Assembly: GCA_963973455.1 (NCBI GenBank)
Contig: CAXAZF010000001.1
Coordinates: 372,001-436,000 of the forward strand
Direction: 5' to 3'
Source: Marixanthomonas sp002364245
Lineage (GTDB): Bacteria > Bacteroidota > Bacteroidia > Flavobacteriales > Flavobacteriaceae
Length of the DNA: 64,000 nt
The position numbers and the translations under genes are program-made. Of the stretch, positions 18,001 to 24,768 are shown in pieces. The notes under the pieces are model-generated. The model saw only the letters and a program-made list of their open reading frames with translations, made no database searches and was not told where the DNA came from. The first letter of the stretch is position 1, and each line of letters opens with the position of its first letter.

Positions 18001-18039
18001 TTTTTGAAAAAACTCTCTTCTGGAAGGATCGTAATTCAT
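15004..18039 (-). CDS. Tat-signal lipoprotein with transglutaminase-like region and VWA domain
   Basis: 1011 residues. The N-terminus SRREFFQKMMLAGAG followed by a hydrophobic stretch and FHAC (Cys30) is a twin-arginine signal joined to a lipobox. Residues about 75-145 resemble a transglutaminase-like core (GLRCGMATPREKVEILKNML, Cys115) with a later HVFDPSVEYG (His245, Asp248) that could complete a Cys-His-Asp triad. Residues about 447-585 are a von Willebrand factor A domain with MIDAS DTSIS (455-459) and LYASDGHNND. The last about 105 residues follow a GGGG segment and hold a Gly/Ala-rich hydrophobic stretch long enough for one or two membrane helices. It is the last gene of the operon, 12 bp after its lipoprotein neighbour. 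Function unknown; metal-dependent surface binding or processing is inferred. Confidence 0.75.
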   Translation of the reverse strand: MNYDPSRREFFQKMMLAGAGVYLLPMFHACDSGKTIDIPPGKGLPPFKTWEEMSYALSYSPDNFIAKRDRLVQQKDPKAMFNFVREELMLLPSDYQYLRQISSGTMYGLEQGLRCGMATPREKVEILKNMLTDAGFEARAIYENIDITEERAKEILFKKNKPLFSIPVSSSQYRKWQKELGASEAQGSFEPMEDVVEKAKELANSLLDKAKPEQLKEGSESKFYFLNRTVPGVAFKQEGKDVFLHVFDPSVEYGKLHPANETQKAYDLKGYKEKDYDVTFSIKTTTSFDMRKENEILSATYKASELIGNQLKLQFLNNLTFEEQATQSINSINTFTPSIALQDLDKDAEYLQERSFVGDPITLGGENIFEEAVLFSEETAHGKIAGTLKDVVSMKVKANPKVFPNVELELTPINSEGDVVEGLSANNFRIEDNNNAVRGILRKNIIAPKILLIYDTSISMPSKYRGKGIKKFLQQTQEVIRELYPNADIELMETGSNIYTTHLKAAQTNKNLVLYASDGHNNDEFNPDYAEIYKTGAPTVYLAVYDGAEKYIDKVAANTSAKIIPAEDQEATIVEIQKILGEIELAPYVFSYSTFEKEGEHQVDVSLSKTSIKANDTYTFPKGSENAVGKRIVGLYLDIKVGNQGVKRRILAGHNKTLRSYEAPTKQMANDVHEMLLGNMTLAFEKAGATTSVRLSEYLKALLSTRNWMEPYLKGETEKAIENFQQGGFYYPSVLLSMMQPLEESVNEESATYVNGMRVGILKFKPALYSENSKLSFDYLRTSQYRTLTRSGKDSIRANAQKTAQLALLEGKAFPVSTYSQLSGEKLVCSENLPDTDAYSSKVLDDDYKYFREYLFRGATLNFFDASAKKKAFWSIDHNYGELYGILPDMTGGGGENIEAQLENLQTVVKEYEQIVAGMNIGMMAAGGGLALGVVAAYSVTLVKLYAFASEAIIIMDASGLNDQVVKALQDLACNIYKEILYMGLGPVGTGMAGVENLIGMMGGSYSFVKC

Positions 18040-18051
18040 AATCTGTTGTTT

Positions 18052-18888
18052 TTAATGTTCTTTAAAAACCCATTTTACATCGTTGGGCGGCGATGTTTCT
18101 ATGGTGTATTTTTTTGCTTTATAGTAAGGTACATTCCCTACCATTTGGTCTTCTTTTATTTCGGTTTTTACATAATTCCATCCTTGGTTAAAGGATAAGT
18201 CATAAACATCTGTAATGTCTATTTGTTTGGTTATTTCGGCATTATCCGTTGCTTCAATATTTCTTTTACAAATGGCATATGCCCCCGTATTTGCTTCAGC
18301 AAACCAAAGCTGTAACCGATACCCAGGGTGGCCAAGATATTTACCAAATGGCGAGTTATTATATACCTGTTGCTTAGAGGTTGCCAAACTGAGCAATCCT
18401 ATTTCGTTTTCGTTTTTCCTTATACTAAAAAAAGCAGAGACCAATCCAGTATTTGGCGCTTTGTAATCTGTTTGATCAGTAGATGCAGTTCTTTCACATT
18501 TAAAATAATTAGAAATTGACCTATCCAAATTTACTGAGGCAGGCAACTTAAAATCGAACGATCCGTCTTCTTGCACCTCTCCTACTTTAACCTCTTCTTT
18601 ATTGTTTCTTTTATAGGGTTGCGTTACCAAAAAAATACTTGCATTGCCATGTTTCCATGCTTCAAACTTTTTCTCATTGGTATTGGAGATACTGTACTTT
18701 TTTAAATGCGCATCAGATTGGTTAACTTTAGTAATTTCATCATCAATTTGCTTTTCACTGTTATTTTCTGAAGTGTTTATGTTTGTTACCAGAGGTGCAA
18801 TTCCGTTACTTACGGGGACTTCTTTATTATATGAATCCTTGCATCCTGAAAAGCACAACAGGATTAGCATTATTTTTAAAATTTTCAT
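18052..18888 (-). CDS. Hypothetical lipoprotein of the envelope operon
   Basis: 278 residues with a lipobox FSGC (Cys16) and a long polar, probably disordered spacer (about 17-65). The remainder looks beta-rich (QVYNNSPFGKYLGHPGYRLQLWFAEANTGAYAI), with no recognised family. It ends 12 bp before the Tat/VWA lipoprotein gene, so the two are co-translated and likely act together at the membrane. An alternative is a C-type immunogenic adhesin fold, but nothing supports that directly. Confidence 0.7.
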   Translation of the reverse strand: MKILKIMLILLCFSGCKDSYNKEVPVSNGIAPLVTNINTSENNSEKQIDDEITKVNQSDAHLKKYSISNTNEKKFEAWKHGNASIFLVTQPYKRNNKEEVKVGEVQEDGSFDFKLPASVNLDRSISNYFKCERTASTDQTDYKAPNTGLVSAFFSIRKNENEIGLLSLATSKQQVYNNSPFGKYLGHPGYRLQLWFAEANTGAYAICKRNIEATDNAEITKQIDITDVYDLSFNQGWNYVKTEIKEDQMVGNVPYYKAKKYTIETSPPNDVKWVFKEH

Positions 18889-18965
18889 TATTCACGATTT
18901 TATCGTTAAAAACAATACTTGCGGAGTTTATAACTCGGGGAGTTAGTACTATCACAATTATTTTT

Positions 18966-19331
18966 TTAGATGCTTTTAAACCATTCTTCAAATTTTTTAC
19001 CGAAAAACGGTAGTGGTTTTTTCTTCTCGTTCATAGCATTTATCAATCCCATAATCCACATATAAAGAAGTAATAATGTTCCTAAAATACTTATAACCCA
19101 TCCTAAAATAGGAATAAGCCCAACTACTCCCAGTGCAATTCCTGTAGCAGCCAAACCAACGGATTGGCGGATGTGGTATGCCCCAAACTCGGTTTTTTTG
19201 TCATTGTTCATCACATAAGCGATAATTAGACCGATAATAGTTAGGTAAGATATAACTGCAATGGTTTTTCCATCGTTACTATCTGTTGCTTTTTCAGTAT
19301 TTGTAGCTGTGTTTGTCTGTGTGTTTTCCAT
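18966..19331 (-). CDS. DUF4870/Tic20-like small membrane protein
   Basis: 121 residues. A polar N-terminus rich in T, N and E (1-20) precedes three to four predicted membrane helices: VISYLTIIGLIIAYVM, then EFGAYHIRQSVGLAATGIALGVV, then LIPILGWVISILGTLLLLYMWIMGLI. The signature FGAYHIRQS before a helix is typical of DUF4870/Tic20-type proteins, which are of unknown function. It is the only integral membrane protein of the operon. Gaps of 77 and 172 bp flank it, larger than elsewhere in the operon, so it may be an insertion into it or have separate control. Confidence 0.75.
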   Translation of the reverse strand: MENTQTNTATNTEKATDSNDGKTIAVISYLTIIGLIIAYVMNNDKKTEFGAYHIRQSVGLAATGIALGVVGLIPILGWVISILGTLLLLYMWIMGLINAMNEKKKPLPFFGKKFEEWFKSI

Positions 19332-19354
19332 AATTGTATTGATTAAAATTTAAA

Positions 19355-19468
19355 AACGATAACCGTCCTGCCCTGTTAACCTCACATATTATAAACAAGC
19401 TCCTCTTCCTATCTATAACATTGCTTAAAGTCCCTTATACTTTTTGAGAGACAGGACGTATTATCATT
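19355..19468. repeat. Imperfect long-range inverted repeat inside the envelope operon
   Basis: AACGATAACCGTCCTG (19355-19370) is nearly the reverse complement of CAGGACGTATTATCATT (19452-19468); the CAGGACG core is exact. The arms are 81 bp apart, in the largest gap of the operon. They could form an RNA hairpin that modulates expression of the downstream genes. Confidence 0.4.
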
Positions 19469-19503
19469 TTTCCATATTCATTTAGTGTTTATTATTATTG
19501 TTT

Positions 19504-20325
19504 TTATAGTCCTAAGGTTACCCATTTATCAATGACGAGTGATTTTTTCTCTACTTCTTGATAATATACTTTGATGGTTATTGGCTTGATGTTATCACCT
19601 TCTTTTACCAAAAATTCGTTTGGCTTGTTGTTTACCTTGGTTTCCTCAACAGCAGTTTTAAGGGCTTGGGTAGTAGGCTCTATTCGTGTAATTGCAACTG
19701 GGGTTTTGCTTTTTGGGAAACTGTAAAAAATATATTTATTACCGTTACGGGTCATACTACTATTATCCGTTAGTGGCACTTGGGCGCCAAGCAATTGTAC
19801 AGTGGGTTCGTTTGCCAATGAGTTGATCGTAATTGTTGTTGCTTGTTCATCACCCTCAGCAACGTGAGTATAGCCTACCTTCATTTTCACATGTACTTTG
19901 CTTGCTTTTGGCGACGGGACTACCATTAATGATTTGATACTCGCTTTAAACCCAATGGTATCGTACATTTTTTTCCATTGGTCCGGTTGTATAAACGCTT
20001 CTGTACGTGTTGAAAATCGAATGTGTCCTTCCTTTGCCAAGCGTTCTGTTTCTTCTTCATAGGCTTTTACTGCCTTTTCATGTGCTTTTATCAAGTCTTT
20101 ACCTGTATCATCCTTTAGTTCGAGTAATTCAGTATTTTTAGGATCTATAGCCGAAAAACTTTCTGTCTGTACCCAAAAATCCACTTCAAACTTATTGTCT
20201 GAAAACGTCTCACCAGAGATTTCTTTTTCCACTTCCAAGCGGATGGTTTCCACTTTTTGAGCGTATAGACTAGAAATCAGGAATGTGATTAATATTAGAC
20301 TTATGTAGCTGTTTTTTATATTCAT
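19504..20325 (-). CDS. Hypothetical secreted protein of the envelope operon
   Basis: 273 residues with a Sec signal peptide ending SLYAQ (residue 23). A Lys/Glu-rich helix (about 80-105, LIKAHEKAVKAYEEETERLAKEG) splits an otherwise beta-like protein. No known domain is recognised. It starts 6 bp after the preceding gene of the operon, implying coupled translation. The product is probably periplasmic or outer-membrane associated. Confidence 0.7.
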   Translation of the reverse strand: MNIKNSYISLILITFLISSLYAQKVETIRLEVEKEISGETFSDNKFEVDFWVQTESFSAIDPKNTELLELKDDTGKDLIKAHEKAVKAYEEETERLAKEGHIRFSTRTEAFIQPDQWKKMYDTIGFKASIKSLMVVPSPKASKVHVKMKVGYTHVAEGDEQATTITINSLANEPTVQLLGAQVPLTDNSSMTRNGNKYIFYSFPKSKTPVAITRIEPTTQALKTAVEETKVNNKPNEFLVKEGDNIKPITIKVYYQEVEKKSLVIDKWVTLGL

Positions 20326-20331
20326 GGTATT

Positions 20332-21051
20332 CTAATTGTTACAGGGCAAAGAGCTTAATAAGTTAGTCACATTGACGGCTTCTTTAGATACACTTTCGGG
20401 ATGTAAGTTTTTCATTATTTTTGCCATATTGGGCAATACATTATCTAGCTCTTCCTGTAAGCCCATATCTTTTTTTGTAATTTCTCCACAATCCAATACG
20501 GTTTTGTCGTTTAGATCGTTTGAGCAATGATTGTTTAAATAGCCCCTGTAGAATTCAAGCCCTGAGACATCTATTAATGCGAGATAGATATTAGCCAGTT
20601 CTTCATCACTGAAAACACGATTTTCATCTAGAAAAAAATCCATATTAAACATATCCAAATAAAGCGTACCTAAGAAAAGGGAGTACTCTTCCAATATTTT
20701 TTTTCGGTCTTCACAAGGAAGATTGTTCGTTCCAGAATCTGCAACCTGCTGAGAATAGTTGTTAACCTGAAGAGATTTCCTAATGACCGACCTCGCTGCC
20801 AAATATTCTTTTGGAGCATCCTTAAAAGCTGCATCGTTCATTGTTACCAATGCGTCTGACATCCAGTTACCTACTGGGCCAGCTTCTTCATTACCTGTAA
20901 TTAACTTCATATTGTGTATGCCAAAAAAAGTCTCGTAGACTGCTTGATTATCGCTACCATCCTCATCATCAAATAGGTCTAACTGTGAATAGGCTTGTGC
21001 TATGAACAAAAAGTGAATAATTACTATCCATATAAGTTTAAAACATTTCAT
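20332..21051 (-). CDS. Hypothetical secreted helical protein of the envelope operon
   Basis: 239 residues with a signal peptide ending AYSQ (about residue 22), then an acidic LDLFDDEDGSD segment. The rest is predicted helical with scattered cysteines (NLPCEDRKK, NHCSNDL, LDCGEI, SLPCNN) that could form disulfides in the periplasm. No family recognised. It lies 33 bp after the DUF4412 gene and 6 bp before the next gene, within one operon. Confidence 0.7.
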   Translation of the reverse strand: MKCFKLIWIVIIHFLFIAQAYSQLDLFDDEDGSDNQAVYETFFGIHNMKLITGNEEAGPVGNWMSDALVTMNDAAFKDAPKEYLAARSVIRKSLQVNNYSQQVADSGTNNLPCEDRKKILEEYSLFLGTLYLDMFNMDFFLDENRVFSDEELANIYLALIDVSGLEFYRGYLNNHCSNDLNDKTVLDCGEITKKDMGLQEELDNVLPNMAKIMKNLHPESVSKEAVNVTNLLSSLPCNN

Positions 21052-21084
21052 TTTCCTTCTTTTTATTTGTTGATGATGGTTTGG

Positions 21085-21978
21085 TTACATGCCAGATTTA
21101 TATTCATTTTTCTGAATAACAAGCGATTCTTCTTTTAAGCCAGTGCAAATCATGTGCATATTATCCTTTCTTTTCTTACTAGATTGAAATTCCATTTCCA
21201 TTATTAAAGAGTTTTCGTTAATTGGCATATTCGCGTATGGTCCAGTTTTAGGTAATGTTTTGAAGTTAGCAAAAACTCCATTTAAACTTATCGGCGCATC
21301 ATTGGTAAACCACATTTTACCTTCACCATCTTCAGAAATCACTTTATACCCTAAGCACTCATACCCCAAAATGTTTTTACCTTCAATGGGAATAATTTTT
21401 GCTTGACTATCTCCTTCCTCAGGAAATAATTTATCACCATATTTTTGTTGCACCTTTTTCATATTGGGCATCTTCATTTTCATAGCCATTTTTTGATTAC
21501 CATCGTCCATAAATGTGACCATAAAATTTTTCTTAAAATCGTATACCATGATACTGTTAGTTTTGGAATCTGGCATTTTATTAGCAAAATAGGCCCCGTT
21601 TGGTTCTAATAAATATTCAAAAGGAATTTCGTCTTTATTAGATGTTATTTGATAAGTTAGTGCATAAGAAAATTTATAGCTATCTGGAACGCCTTCTAAA
21701 CCACCACCAAACATGGAGCTTATCTTTTGTTCAGCAGCTTGTTTCTCTTCATCGGTAAGCTCTTTTGATTTCGTCTTATCTTTTTTTCCATCACCTTTAA
21801 TAACACCATCTATGGTTTTATCGGTTTCTTTGGATATTTCGCGATCTGTTTTATTAAGTACCGTTCGTTCAACTGCATTTTCAGCTCTTTCTTTAAGTTT
21901 TTTAAAAAACTGTGCATTGGAGGTACCACAAATTGCTATGGCAAAAAATACGGTAAGAAGAATTTTAATGGGTTTCAT
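21085..21978 (-). CDS. DUF4412 domain secreted protein
   Basis: 297 residues with a signal peptide ending SNAQ (residue 22). The segment FFKKLKERAENAVERTVLNK followed by KETDKTIDGVI and a lysine-rich linker is typical of DUF4412 proteins, and the body (about 95-290) contains the DUF4412 beta-rich domain with IPIEGKNILGYECLGYK and a GKMWFTNDAP stretch. The family resembles lipoprotein-carrier-like folds, with unknown role. It is the first gene of the six-gene operon, with a candidate promoter and direct-repeat operator upstream. Confidence 0.82.
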   Translation of the reverse strand: MKPIKILLTVFFAIAICGTSNAQFFKKLKERAENAVERTVLNKTDREISKETDKTIDGVIKGDGKKDKTKSKELTDEEKQAAEQKISSMFGGGLEGVPDSYKFSYALTYQITSNKDEIPFEYLLEPNGAYFANKMPDSKTNSIMVYDFKKNFMVTFMDDGNQKMAMKMKMPNMKKVQQKYGDKLFPEEGDSQAKIIPIEGKNILGYECLGYKVISEDGEGKMWFTNDAPISLNGVFANFKTLPKTGPYANMPINENSLIMEMEFQSSKKRKDNMHMICTGLKEESLVIQKNEYKSGM

Positions 21979-22346
21979 AATTTAAATATTTAAGTGTTCA
22001 TTTTTTGTTGTGTTATAAAACTACCGCTATCCTTTAATTTTGGATATAACGTATGTAACAAAGTATTGTACGTATGTAACATGCTTCGAAAACCCTTTGT
22101 TTATGATGCTTTATGAGTCGACATATCTAAACCTCGGTTGCGATAGAAATGCATATTGTTGCAAATTTAAAAAGGATGCCATCGATTTATGAGAGGTAAA
22201 TACTTGAAATTATTCAGGGTTTTTCCTCTTTTTATTTGAGGAAAAATAATAAAGGTAGCTTTCAAAAATTATTGGCTTAAAGTTTTAACGTTTGGGATAA
22301 AAATAGAGTTCTTGCCCAAAAGAAATATCAATAAAGGAGTTGACAT
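21979..22346. other. Intergenic region holding operon promoter, direct repeats and a hairpin
   Basis: No convincing gene is seen. From left to right it holds a weak minus-strand -7 element (TAGTTTTA, 22023-22016), two perfect 12-bp direct repeats (22049-22081) and a 9-bp perfect hairpin (22220-22228 with 22238-22246) without a T-tract. The longest open stretches are under 40 codons and lack coding character. Confidence 0.6.
22049..22081 (-). promoter_or_regulatory. Twin direct-repeat operator candidate (12 bp, 21-bp period)
   Basis: ACGTATGTAACA occurs exactly at 22049-22060 and again at 22070-22081. Start-to-start distance is 21 bp, two helical turns, putting both on the same face of DNA. 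The proximal copy covers the -33 zone of a -7 element TAGTTTTA at 22023-22016 (minus), which itself lacks a TTG. This layout matches activator sites of LytTR-type response regulators. No such regulator gene is in the window. Confidence 0.55.
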
Positions 22347-22388
22347 AATAAAAAATCCGCTTACATTTCTGTAAGCGGATTTTTTATT
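22347..22388. terminator. Strong bidirectional terminator after csbD
   Basis: An 18-bp perfect stem (22347-22364 with 22371-22388, GC core TCCGCTTAC / GTAAGCGGA) with a 6-nt loop carries A6 and T6 flanks. It is positioned to end csbD transcription from the minus strand. Confidence 0.9.
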
Positions 22389-22410
22389 ATTTACGGACAA
22401 TAGGCTTTAT

Positions 22411-22596
22411 CTACCAACTGTCAATCTCTTTTTTAATATCTTCTTTTGCTTTCCCGGTTTTTTCTTGAATTTTACCAACTACTTCATCCAACTTTCCTTC
22501 TGAAAAAGTTTCATCATCATCCATTTCAACGCCATACTTTTGTTTAACGTTTCCTTTTATTTGGTTCCATTTTCCTTTCAATTGTTCTGAGTTCAT
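22411..22596 (-). CDS. CsbD family stress-response protein
   Basis: 61 residues, a complete CsbD domain: MNSEQLKGKWNQIKGNVKQKYG followed by GKLDEVVGKIQEKTGKAKED. These small helical cytoplasmic proteins are induced by general stress in many bacteria; biochemical activity is unknown. A candidate -7 element TATCTTTA lies 25 bp upstream (22628-22621), and a strong terminator follows. Confidence 0.93.
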   Translation of the reverse strand: MNSEQLKGKWNQIKGNVKQKYGVEMDDDETFSEGKLDEVVGKIQEKTGKAKEDIKKEIDSW

Positions 22597-22620
22597 AATA
22601 ATTTATTTTTTTTGTTTACA

Positions 22621-22628
22621 TAAAGATA
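22621..22628 (-). promoter_or_regulatory. Candidate csbD promoter -7 element (TATCTTTA)
   Basis: Minus-strand TATCTTTA fits TAnnTTTG except at the last base and lies 24 bp before the csbD ATG. No TTG stands at the proper -33 distance. Confidence 0.35.
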
Positions 22629-22780
22629 CTTTTCAGAAGAAGCAAAATGCCATAAGGGTTTTATAAAATTTTATATCGTTTCGTTATTTTATTACTAAAG
22701 TTTCTTAAAATGTGTTATTTTACTTGGTTAGATGTTAGTATTGAGTATTAAGGCGCGAGATTTTTAAAAAATAAAAAAAC

Positions 22781-23305
22781 ATGAAAAAGCTATTTGCACT
22801 TTGCATTCTATCCGTTTTACTATTTTCCTGTGGTGATATGAAACGGCCTGAACCAAATACCACCATTCCAGAAATTACTACCTATTATTTAATCCGTCAC
22901 GCTGAAAAAGACCGAAGCGACCCAGACAACAAAAACCCAGACCTTAACGAAGAAGGGATTGCCCGTGCTGCTTTGTGGACGAAGATATTTCAGAAAATAA
23001 AATTTGATGAAATTTATTCTACCGAATATAACCGTACACAACAGACGGTTTCGGCTATATCTTTACAAAGTGATGTGAAGTTAACACCATATTCACCCGA
23101 AAACCTTTATAGTGAAGATTTTAAAATGAGAACACAGGGTAAAACAGTTTTAGTGGTTGGGCACAGTAATACCACACCTCAATTTGTGAATAAAATAATT
23201 GGCGAAGAAAAGTACCCTAATATGGATGACACCGATAATGGATCTTTATATGTAGTTACCGTAGTTGGCACGAAGTCTAAAGTACAAGTACTTACTATTG
23301 ATTAA
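22781..23305 (+). CDS. SixA-like histidine phosphatase lipoprotein
   Basis: 174 residues with a lipoprotein signal (lipobox LFSC, Cys17). The histidine phosphatase core has the catalytic TYYLIRHAEKDRS motif (RHA, nucleophile His in RHAEK) and the second catalytic histidine in VLVVGHSNT, plus a YSTEYNRTQQT segment. This is the short phosphoglycerate-mutase-like/SixA class, acting here outside the cytoplasm on an unknown phosphorylated substrate. The gene is convergent with the DUF6503 gene and the two overlap by 11 bp at their stops. Confidence 0.88.
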   Translation: MKKLFALCILSVLLFSCGDMKRPEPNTTIPEITTYYLIRHAEKDRSDPDNKNPDLNEEGIARAALWTKIFQKIKFDEIYSTEYNRTQQTVSAISLQSDVKLTPYSPENLYSEDFKMRTQGKTVLVVGHSNTTPQFVNKIIGEEKYPNMDDTDNGSLYVVTVVGTKSKVQVLTID

Positions 23306-24071
23306 GTAGCTCTACTTCCACGTTTTCTGTTTCAATTTTGGAAAGCAAAGGCAATGCCTGGGCCTCAAACAAATTATCAAGTTCTGATAGTGGCGTACTT
23401 AAATCTTCAGTTTTATAATTATTGTAATCTACAAAACGGATGCCTTTAATAACCCGAGGATTATAGGCTTCGCGAAAACGAATGCCACCTCCCTCAACGG
23501 CATAGCTGTACGCTAAATAGTCTACTGTAAAATCTTTTTGGTGTACCCAATACATAAACTCATCGTCGTGGTCGGTGCCGCCACCTTCTTTTTTAAAAGT
23601 AATTCTCACTTCGTAATAGGGTTGGTCTTTAATAGTATCGATACCTATTAATTCCTTTTGAACAGCAGGAGCATTAAGTCCATATGGCAATTGTGAAAAA
23701 TAATGAACCGAATTTACACTATTACTTAATTTGAGCGCTGTAGTATCTGCCAATTGCAATACAATATCGTTTACAGAACGTGTAAAACCTTCGTTTGTTA
23801 GTTCGTCGCGAATTATACCTGTAGAGTCGTTAGTTATTCTTTCTAGTGCATAAGCACCTTCTAAACGTTTACTCTTATATGCTTTGTCTCTAAAAGTAAA
23901 TGATACTTCAGCGTGGTCGCAATTGCCATTACACGCTTTCTCAATAGCTTTATCTATAATAGTTTGAGCCGTTAGGTTCATTTCGGAATTAGTCACGTCG
24001 CTTGTTTCGGTTTTTGAATCTTTACAAGAAACTATAATGATGAGCAGAAAAAGAAAGGCTAATTTTTTCAT
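23295..24071 (-). CDS. DUF6503 family lipoprotein
   Basis: 258 residues with a lipobox IVSC (Cys16). The body contains AQTIIDKAIEKACNGNCDHAEVSFTFRDKAYKS and GGGIRFREAYNPRVIKGIRFVDYNNYK, which match the DUF6503 family of Bacteroidetes, related in fold to LolA/outer-membrane lipoprotein-sorting proteins. Function is unknown. It overlaps the stop of the convergent SixA-like gene by 11 bp, so no separate terminator exists between them. Confidence 0.82.
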   Translation of the reverse strand: MKKLAFLFLLIIIVSCKDSKTETSDVTNSEMNLTAQTIIDKAIEKACNGNCDHAEVSFTFRDKAYKSKRLEGAYALERITNDSTGIIRDELTNEGFTRSVNDIVLQLADTTALKLSNSVNSVHYFSQLPYGLNAPAVQKELIGIDTIKDQPYYEVRITFKKEGGGTDHDDEFMYWVHQKDFTVDYLAYSYAVEGGGIRFREAYNPRVIKGIRFVDYNNYKTEDLSTPLSELDNLFEAQALPLLSKIETENVEVELLNQ

Positions 24072-24150
24072 CGGTTTATTTTAATATCAAAAATAAACAA
24101 TCGCTTGCAAAAGTTATGATAGTTTTAAAAGGATAGTACGTTAAACTTGT

Positions 24151-24158
24151 TATTTTTG
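24151..24158 (+). promoter_or_regulatory. Predicted smpB promoter -7 element (TATTTTTG)
   Basis: TATTTTTG matches TAnnTTTG exactly, with only six bases between it and the smpB ATG at 24165. This implies a leaderless or nearly leaderless transcript and excludes the upstream TTG at 24147 as a start. Confidence 0.5.
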
Positions 24159-24164
24159 TTTTCT

Positions 24165-24629
24165 ATGGCACTTCAGAAAAATGTAAATATAAAAAACCGT
24201 AAAGCTCGGTTTGAATATGAAATTTTAGACACTTACGTTGCTGGGATTGTTTTGGCAGGCACCGAAATTAAAGCAATACGTGAGGGAAAAGCTTCAATTG
24301 CAGAGAGTTTTTGTGAATTTCAAGATGGTGAACTGTTTGTTATTAATATGACAGTTCAAGAATATTCGCATGCGACCAGCTTTAATCATAACCCAAAAAG
24401 TGAACGTAAACTTCTTTTAAATCGAAACGAGCTTAAAAAGCTAGAAAAAGAAGTGAGTAACACAGGGTTAACTATTATTCCGCTGAAAATGTTCACCAAC
24501 GATCGTGGTTTAGCAAAACTTCAAATTGCCTTGTGTAAAGGTAAAAAGCAATACGACAAGCGTGAAGCCATTAAAAAGCGAGAAACCAAGCGAGACTTAA
24601 GCCGTATTAAGAAAGCGTTTAATAATTAA
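24165..24629 (+). CDS. smpB: SsrA-binding protein SmpB
   Basis: 154 residues from the ATG at 24165. It binds tmRNA and delivers it to stalled ribosomes for trans-translation. The conserved N-terminus (NRKARFEYEILDTYVAGIVLAGTEIKAIREGKASI), the central NPKSERKLLLNRNEL and the basic C-terminal tail KREAIKKRETKRDLSR are all present. A longer frame starting at a TTG (24147) would place the start upstream of the -7 promoter element and is rejected. Confidence 0.96.
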   Translation: MALQKNVNIKNRKARFEYEILDTYVAGIVLAGTEIKAIREGKASIAESFCEFQDGELFVINMTVQEYSHATSFNHNPKSERKLLLNRNELKKLEKEVSNTGLTIIPLKMFTNDRGLAKLQIALCKGKKQYDKREAIKKRETKRDLSRIKKAFNN

Positions 24630-24638
24630 GGTAATGGA

Positions 24639-24675
24639 ACGCTTCGCTTTTAGATAAGAGATATTAGACTTGAAT
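24639..24675 (+). repeat. Short post-stop repeat element, copy 2 (TTCGCTtTTAGATA core)
   Basis: Ten bases after the smpB stop the sequence carries GCTTCGCTTTTAGATAAGAG and then TATTAGACTTG. The core matches the element at 4494-4530 in 13 of 14 positions, in the same orientation and the same place relative to a stop codon. Confidence 0.45.
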
Positions 24676-24768
24676 AAAGTTAAACAAAATATCACGCCTT
24701 TTTTCAAAGTTAGCACAAAACCGTAACAAAGCAATCAGTTTCTCGTCTTACAAGAAAACCGCCTATCT

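Noticed and set aside
15004..21978. Phage-defence or secretion-effector island
   Set aside because: All genes encode envelope proteins with core-like composition; no nuclease, NTPase, toxin or mobile element supports it.
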